From assembly GCA_016785225.1 (NCBI GenBank), contig JAFBJZ010000224.1:2189001-2253000 (forward strand): a stretch of 64,000 bases of DNA, read 5' to 3'. The notes under the pieces are model-generated. The model made no database searches, had not been told where the DNA came from, and was given only the letters and a program-made list of their open reading frames with translations. Of this stretch, positions 59,178 through 64,000 are shown piece by piece (the first letter of the stretch is position 1; each line of letters begins with the position of its first letter). The stretch comes from Psettodes erumei (taxonomy: Eukaryota; Chordata; Actinopteri; Pleuronectiformes; Psettodidae). Both the position numbers and the translations under genes were made by a program.

Positions 59178-61857
59178 GTAAGACGCCAAAACTGAGTAAT
59201 GCCGAAAAAGTTTGCTGTTACGACTAATTGTGCCAAGTGTGTGCGTAGCAAAACGCAATATAAGAATTTACGTTTGCGAACAAGACCCGGCAAAAGCCGG
59301 CGCAGTAGGCCTCTGTGTCCGACATTTTGCTAGCATAACTCCTTTGGAAATATTCCTGTTCTAACATGAAATAGCATCGTTAATGTTGAATTAAATGCCC
59401 AGTTAAGTCTCGGCGCTCGATACCACGCAGTTTTGGTCGTTTTTGAGGAAAAGTGAGCCGCAGAAACCGAGTTTGATAACCGCCGAAGCGCACACGAAAA
59501 TGTTTGGTGTCATGGCTGTACCACGCCAACCGCGTTGGGCTATGCGACCACGACGCTTGTCGGTGTAACTCTAAAGACCAGCGTGGAGTTGTACTTTAAA
59601 GGGTAAACTATCGAAATTTGGTAGTTTAGCTTTGTGTTTTGTGGGTCATTGTCTGAGTGGATTCACTTTTTGTGTTTTTCAGTAATGGTGCTGAGCAGGT
59701 TACCACAGGTGCTAGTGATTAGCTAATTAAACAAGGCCGCTTCACTCTGGAGTCCACCTCATTAGAAACGCCTTAGCTCAAGGTAGTTTTCTTTCAGCCC
59801 TAGCTTTCTTAAATCTTGCCCTTTTTTCTAACAAGATTAAATGTAAGATAAATAGGTGTACATTCTGTAGTTTGTTTCACCGTTTGTGGTCGTACTTAAA
59901 GTAATTTGGTGTTTACCTTAATTCTGTAATACAAACTACAACATTAGCAGAGTATTTAAGATTTTGAATTTATTCACACTCAGTGGATATTCTTTTCAGT
60001 TTATCTTAGTTTTTTGTTTTAATTCAATTCAGTGCATGTAACCGCAGTTTCCTTTTGTGTTGCCTTTAGCGATAGCAGTCTTATTTTAGCAAGTGATTGA
60101 TTCCTCAATGTCTGTTTTCTTGTGAATGTGTTTTCTTTTTTTATTAATGCAGCTTCAGGTAAAGGAACATATCATTGGTCATTGTAATTACTGCCCACAG
60201 GCTTTGAAGACATTCTTTGCAACTGGCATTTCTTGTGCTTATGGATGTAGATTATGCCCGTTAATATTGAGCAGGTGAATGTGTGTAAGTCACAGCTTCA
60301 TGAGGGTTATAGTTAGCACTCTGCAGTTAGTAATGTTCAGTTGGTAGGTCGTGAAAAGATTACATAGCCAGCCAGCCAGAAGCTAAAAGCCTTACCGATT
60401 AATTTACCACAAGGTTGCCAAAAAAACCAGGACATCTGTGGTCCTGTGGGTACAGAGGGGGACAGCCCAGCAAAAAGGAAATGGGGTTGTTTATGGAGGA
60501 TACACTTTTTTACCATGAGTGGTAAAAGTGGTACTCCTTAGTTTGAACATAATTTTAGATATTTGATCTAGTACAACATTCACTCTATTTGATTTGGATT
60601 GTTTGGATGCAAAATGGCTGAAATACAAAATGATTTACAGAGTAGAAATGAGATGTTTGTTTTTTAATGTAGCTGGATATGCCTGTTTTGGGGTTTTTTT
60701 TTAAATCACCTGAGTAAATATTGTGCTTTACAGTGGTAAATGTCTTTGTTTAATATTGATTTTTCCCTTTCCCTATATTGTAACAAATGACAGAATCAAG
60801 TAACATTTTGTTCTTTTTTTGACTGTTACATGAGTAGTAATTAAGTGTTTTGCTCTGAATATCAGTAATGTTCAGAGGTCAAGAGATCTTAATTCAAAAA
60901 GTGCCATTAAAGACCTCATCACAAGTTCACTTTTATAGAGGAGATGTTAACATGTTCCTATTTCTATAAATATATCTGCTGCTTTTAGGCATTTTCCTTC
61001 TCACTGTTCATGCAACTTCCACAACTGCAGCAGCCTCTGTGCTCCCAAGAGGGACAAGAGATAAGAGCGGTTGTCTTTATGTATTATTGAGCCCCCACGT
61101 TTGCCTGACTAAATAAAGGCTGCTGACGGAGGGAAATGAAAATGCAGGACAGTGAGTGAACTTGCAAAGGCCACATCAGTGTGCTCTGTACAGCAATGTG
61201 TGCCACTGTCAGAACTGGGTTAGTGTACGGTGGGTGGCTTTAGCAGAAAAAAAGCAATTTTGCCCCTTTTGTCCTTCTTAAATGCCCATCCCCCTTTCTT
61301 CTCTTTATGGCCTCCTCCTCCACTCCCCCACCTCTGCAGTTGATGTAGTCTGGGCGCTGTGGATGCTGCACAGTACTGTTCTTTCAGCCCTTATTGTCTG
61401 TTGGCCACAGGGTGGCCCTCCCTCTGCATGCGTCGGCCATTACTGGAGGGCCAGCGCTGCAGTGTCCCTGAACCCTGTCACTGTATCAGAGTCTTTAATA
61501 GATCACCACAGCATCCCTTGCTCTGTGTAGGCTTTATGTGGTGACTGGTGATTTGTGTAGTTAATGTAGTAGTGTTTGTCTCTTAGTGTGAAGGCTTACG
61601 GTGATGAGAAGCAGGATTAGTGTAAACTTGCCCAGCGGTTTTGAAGCACTCTCATTAATGGTAAATTTTTGGATTGGACCTCTGCAGTAAGGGAGGCCTT
61701 GGTTGCCAGATTAACAAAATCAAACTAGCTTGTTTTTGACAACAAACAGTAAATGAGATGATTGTACATCTATGGTTTGTCACATTTGCAGCTAATATGT
61801 CAGGTAACTCTGGGTTACTGGCATCAGTATCTAATGTATAGTCCAGCTTTATCATCA

Positions 61858-61892
<35 letters not shown>

Positions 61893-63717
61893 AGCCTGTG
61901 CACTTTGTTTTTTGTTTCATTTCAAGTGCTTTGATTCTGTTCATTGAGAACATTATGTATCATGATGTTAAGCATGAATTGTTTGGTATTAAATACTAAT
62001 CAGTGTATCCCTGAGTTAATTTCTATTCATAACTAATAATTTCGATAATTTGATTTTTTTTTTTTTTCGTCCTAAAATAAAATTGAGCAGAGCAGCAGAC
62101 ATGAAGGATGTTCTTTTTCACAAGCAATGGCTTGTTTATTATTCCATTGGTTCTGGAACAGCATCAGACCAGAAAGAATAAAAAATGCCTCATCGAAAGT
62201 TCAGTCAATATTGATGAACATGTGTTGCGGTCTCTTGGGCAATATAAACTATCCAACAGAATTTTGTTAAAGTCAAACTGTGCAGTGAATAGGATTTTTA
62301 GACCAACACTGTTTGGATTATTCCTTTTCTAAAACTGCTGCTCAGAAATTGGGCACTTCTCTGGAGGCAGGCTGCCAATTATGACTCAGAATTGCGTCAC
62401 TTTTCCGTATTGTTCTGACATGGTCTGGCTGGCCACTCCCCTACCCTCTGTAGCTTGGCAACTTCCAGACAAACTTTATACATCTGTCTATATATGTCAT
62501 CTTCTTTTTTGCTCAATTTTAAATGTCAAACTACAAAAACAAAGCTGGCTTGTTGGCAGGAATAGTAGAGCAGAGACGCAGTGAGTTTGATGCGTGGACA
62601 GTAATCTCTACAAGACAGGTGTGGAGCATGTGGTGTAGTAAGTGTGCAGCAGTGTTGCATTGCTTTCATTGAAATTAAGGTAATTTTAAAAAGTTCAAAA
62701 AGTGTGTTGTGGTTTTTTTTTTGGAATAACCAGGTGAAATATCACTCCCTCTTTAAAAAGATGTCCACAATTGGGTGATGCTTAGTTTTTGCATCAAAGG
62801 GCTGCATCACATTACATCTTATTTTTCCCCTCTAACTTTTTTATTATTATTTACAGCATTGTGTGTTGTAGCATTTGCGTTTGTACACTTCAGTGTGTGT
62901 GTGTGGGTAGACTAGTCACATCTGTGTTTTCAGCTGGGATATTTTGAAATGTTACTTGTGGGCTTTTAGTTTTGAAGTACAGGCCGTGCATGTCGGCGTG
63001 TGCACTCTGGAGTTCCTCACTCTGCAGCTCGTCACGCATACTCGGTCAACGTAATCCTCTGAGGAGCCAGTCGCAGAGATGCGTGCCTCCTCACTTTTAA
63101 GCGCTCTGTGACACGTGCTTATGTTGCCTTCAGTTTCATGTTAGGTTAACTTAAGTTCTGCTGTTAGATATGTAGATTAGCTTCGTTTACAGTATATGTT
63201 TTGTTTTCATCCCAAGAAAGGTCTTTAAGAAGTGGCCGAGACAGTGTGGTTTTGTTTAATGCCCTGCTGCCATTTATTATATTGTGCCTTCCTACTGGCA
63301 GTCTTTTCAATGTGTGAGTAATTGCGCTCATACTAGGAACGGGGGGAAAAATAAAAGTCAGTATCGGTGTTTAGGCTTAAATCTGTGGATTACTGTTAAC
63401 TTGTAATGTATTTAACTTTGTTGCTCCCCTTCCTTACAAATCCCATGTCTTTCAAAGGAGCTGAAACTACATTTATCAGCACCTGCATGTATAGCAGTCA
63501 TATAGCTTAACTAGAGCAGATCGCTGCATGGCCTTCACCTGCCGTTAACTGAAATTAAAACAGCAGTCTAATTATCCTCAAGTGGCGGTGGGGACTTAAA
63601 TACATCATTTGAAGTGATTTAATTTAGGGCTAAAGGAACTTTATTTGTTGTGTATTTGTCATGTCCTCAGGCAGTAGTGCATATTGTCATGGGCTAGTTA
63701 AACAAATGAAAAAGATT
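59178..63717 (+). other. probable first intron of the 59-kb gene
   Basis: If the exon above is real, this is intronic: CpG-rich to about 59580, then AT-rich. A weak exon candidate ('tgtttttcag' then TAATGGTGCTGAGCAG... to 59708) has an ATG but a poor donor. A TA tract lies at 61861. Nothing else coding is visible. Confidence 0.4.
61861..61889 (+). repeat. (TA)n microsatellite
   Basis: About fourteen perfect TA units are visible, likely polymorphic. Minus-strand translation gives a spurious IYIY run. Confidence 0.9.
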
Positions 63718-63885
63718 ACGGCTGCAACTAACATTATTGATATTATGAATTAATCCATCAGTTATTTTTATAGTTAATCTTTTTACTCTGTAAAACATCT
63801 GACAAGTTCCCAGAGCCAAATGTGACATCGCTTAGTTTGTCAGATCAGCAGTCCAAACCCTAAAGTTTACTTTTCCATGTAATTA
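63718..63885 (+). repeat. teleost interspersed repeat ('ggctgcaactaac' family)
   Basis: The words 'acggctgcaactaacatta', 'gaattaatccatcagttatt', 'ctgtaaaacatctgacaag', 'cccagagccaaatgtgacat' and 'gatcagcagtccaaaccct' follow this well-known percomorph family in order. It is the clearest copy in the window; a relative lies at 24955 in the other orientation. It is probably a non-autonomous DNA element with no coding sequence. Confidence 0.8.
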
Positions 63886-64000
63886 GCACAGTCTCAGCTG
63901 CTAAAAAAGAGCCAGTACCTCTTCAGCTTCAGAGGTTGAAGTACGATGCATGACTAAGGCACAGAAGTATATGTGGTATCTGCAGCTTTTCAGTGGACCA

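Noticed and set aside
59683..59708. Possible 26-bp second exon with an ATG (MVLSRLPQ)
   Set aside because: The donor (CAG|gtgcta) is poor and the segment is very short; not enough to call it.

Overview
This window reads as vertebrate nuclear DNA from a ray-finned fish, most likely a percomorph teleost. The evidence is structural. There is no bacterial-style gene packing, and CA/GT, CT, TA and poly-A/T microsatellites are frequent. There are also degraded copies of several interspersed repeats that I recognise from memory as common in percomorph genomes: the 'ggctgcaactaac...' family, the 'aaatatctcggcaacttctgg...tttatgaccaaatacctgcaaa' family, the 'gaaatagttcaacattttt' family, the 'tccatccccggct...tgagcaacacactgaacc' family and the 'tacttaagtacag' family. 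I have no species-level evidence.

I could not identify any protein-coding gene with confidence. Open frames are short; the longest, about 261 and 249 codons, both on the minus strand, show no domain I recognise and overlap open frames in other phases. The first ~54 kb is best described as intergenic or long-intron sequence. It consists of unique AT-rich blocks that look like candidate enhancers (homeobox, GATA-, PBX/HOX- and octamer-like motifs), interrupted by old repeats and microsatellites. Several short segments are flanked by a good pyrimidine tract plus AG and by a GT donor, and stay open in one frame. They lie at 20.02, 21.76, 27.45, 37.25, 43.28, 54.33 and 54.96 kb. I list them as candidate exons only, because short open segments of this kind also arise by chance.

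The right end differs. A CpG-rich block at about 56.9-57.5 kb is followed at 59.0-59.2 kb by the clearest gene-start signal in the window: an inverted CCAAT box, GC boxes, an E2F-like site, a pyrimidine-rich start region and a strong CTCAAG|GTAAGA splice donor. I read this as the promoter and noncoding first exon of a plus-strand gene whose body lies mostly or wholly beyond position 64000. The rest of the window, 59.2-64 kb, would then be its first intron.

The layout (long unique sequence, possible enhancer blocks, then a promoter) would fit a regulatory desert next to a developmental gene. That is an inference; I cannot name the neighbouring gene. No RNA gene, CRISPR array, intact transposon or viral gene was found.
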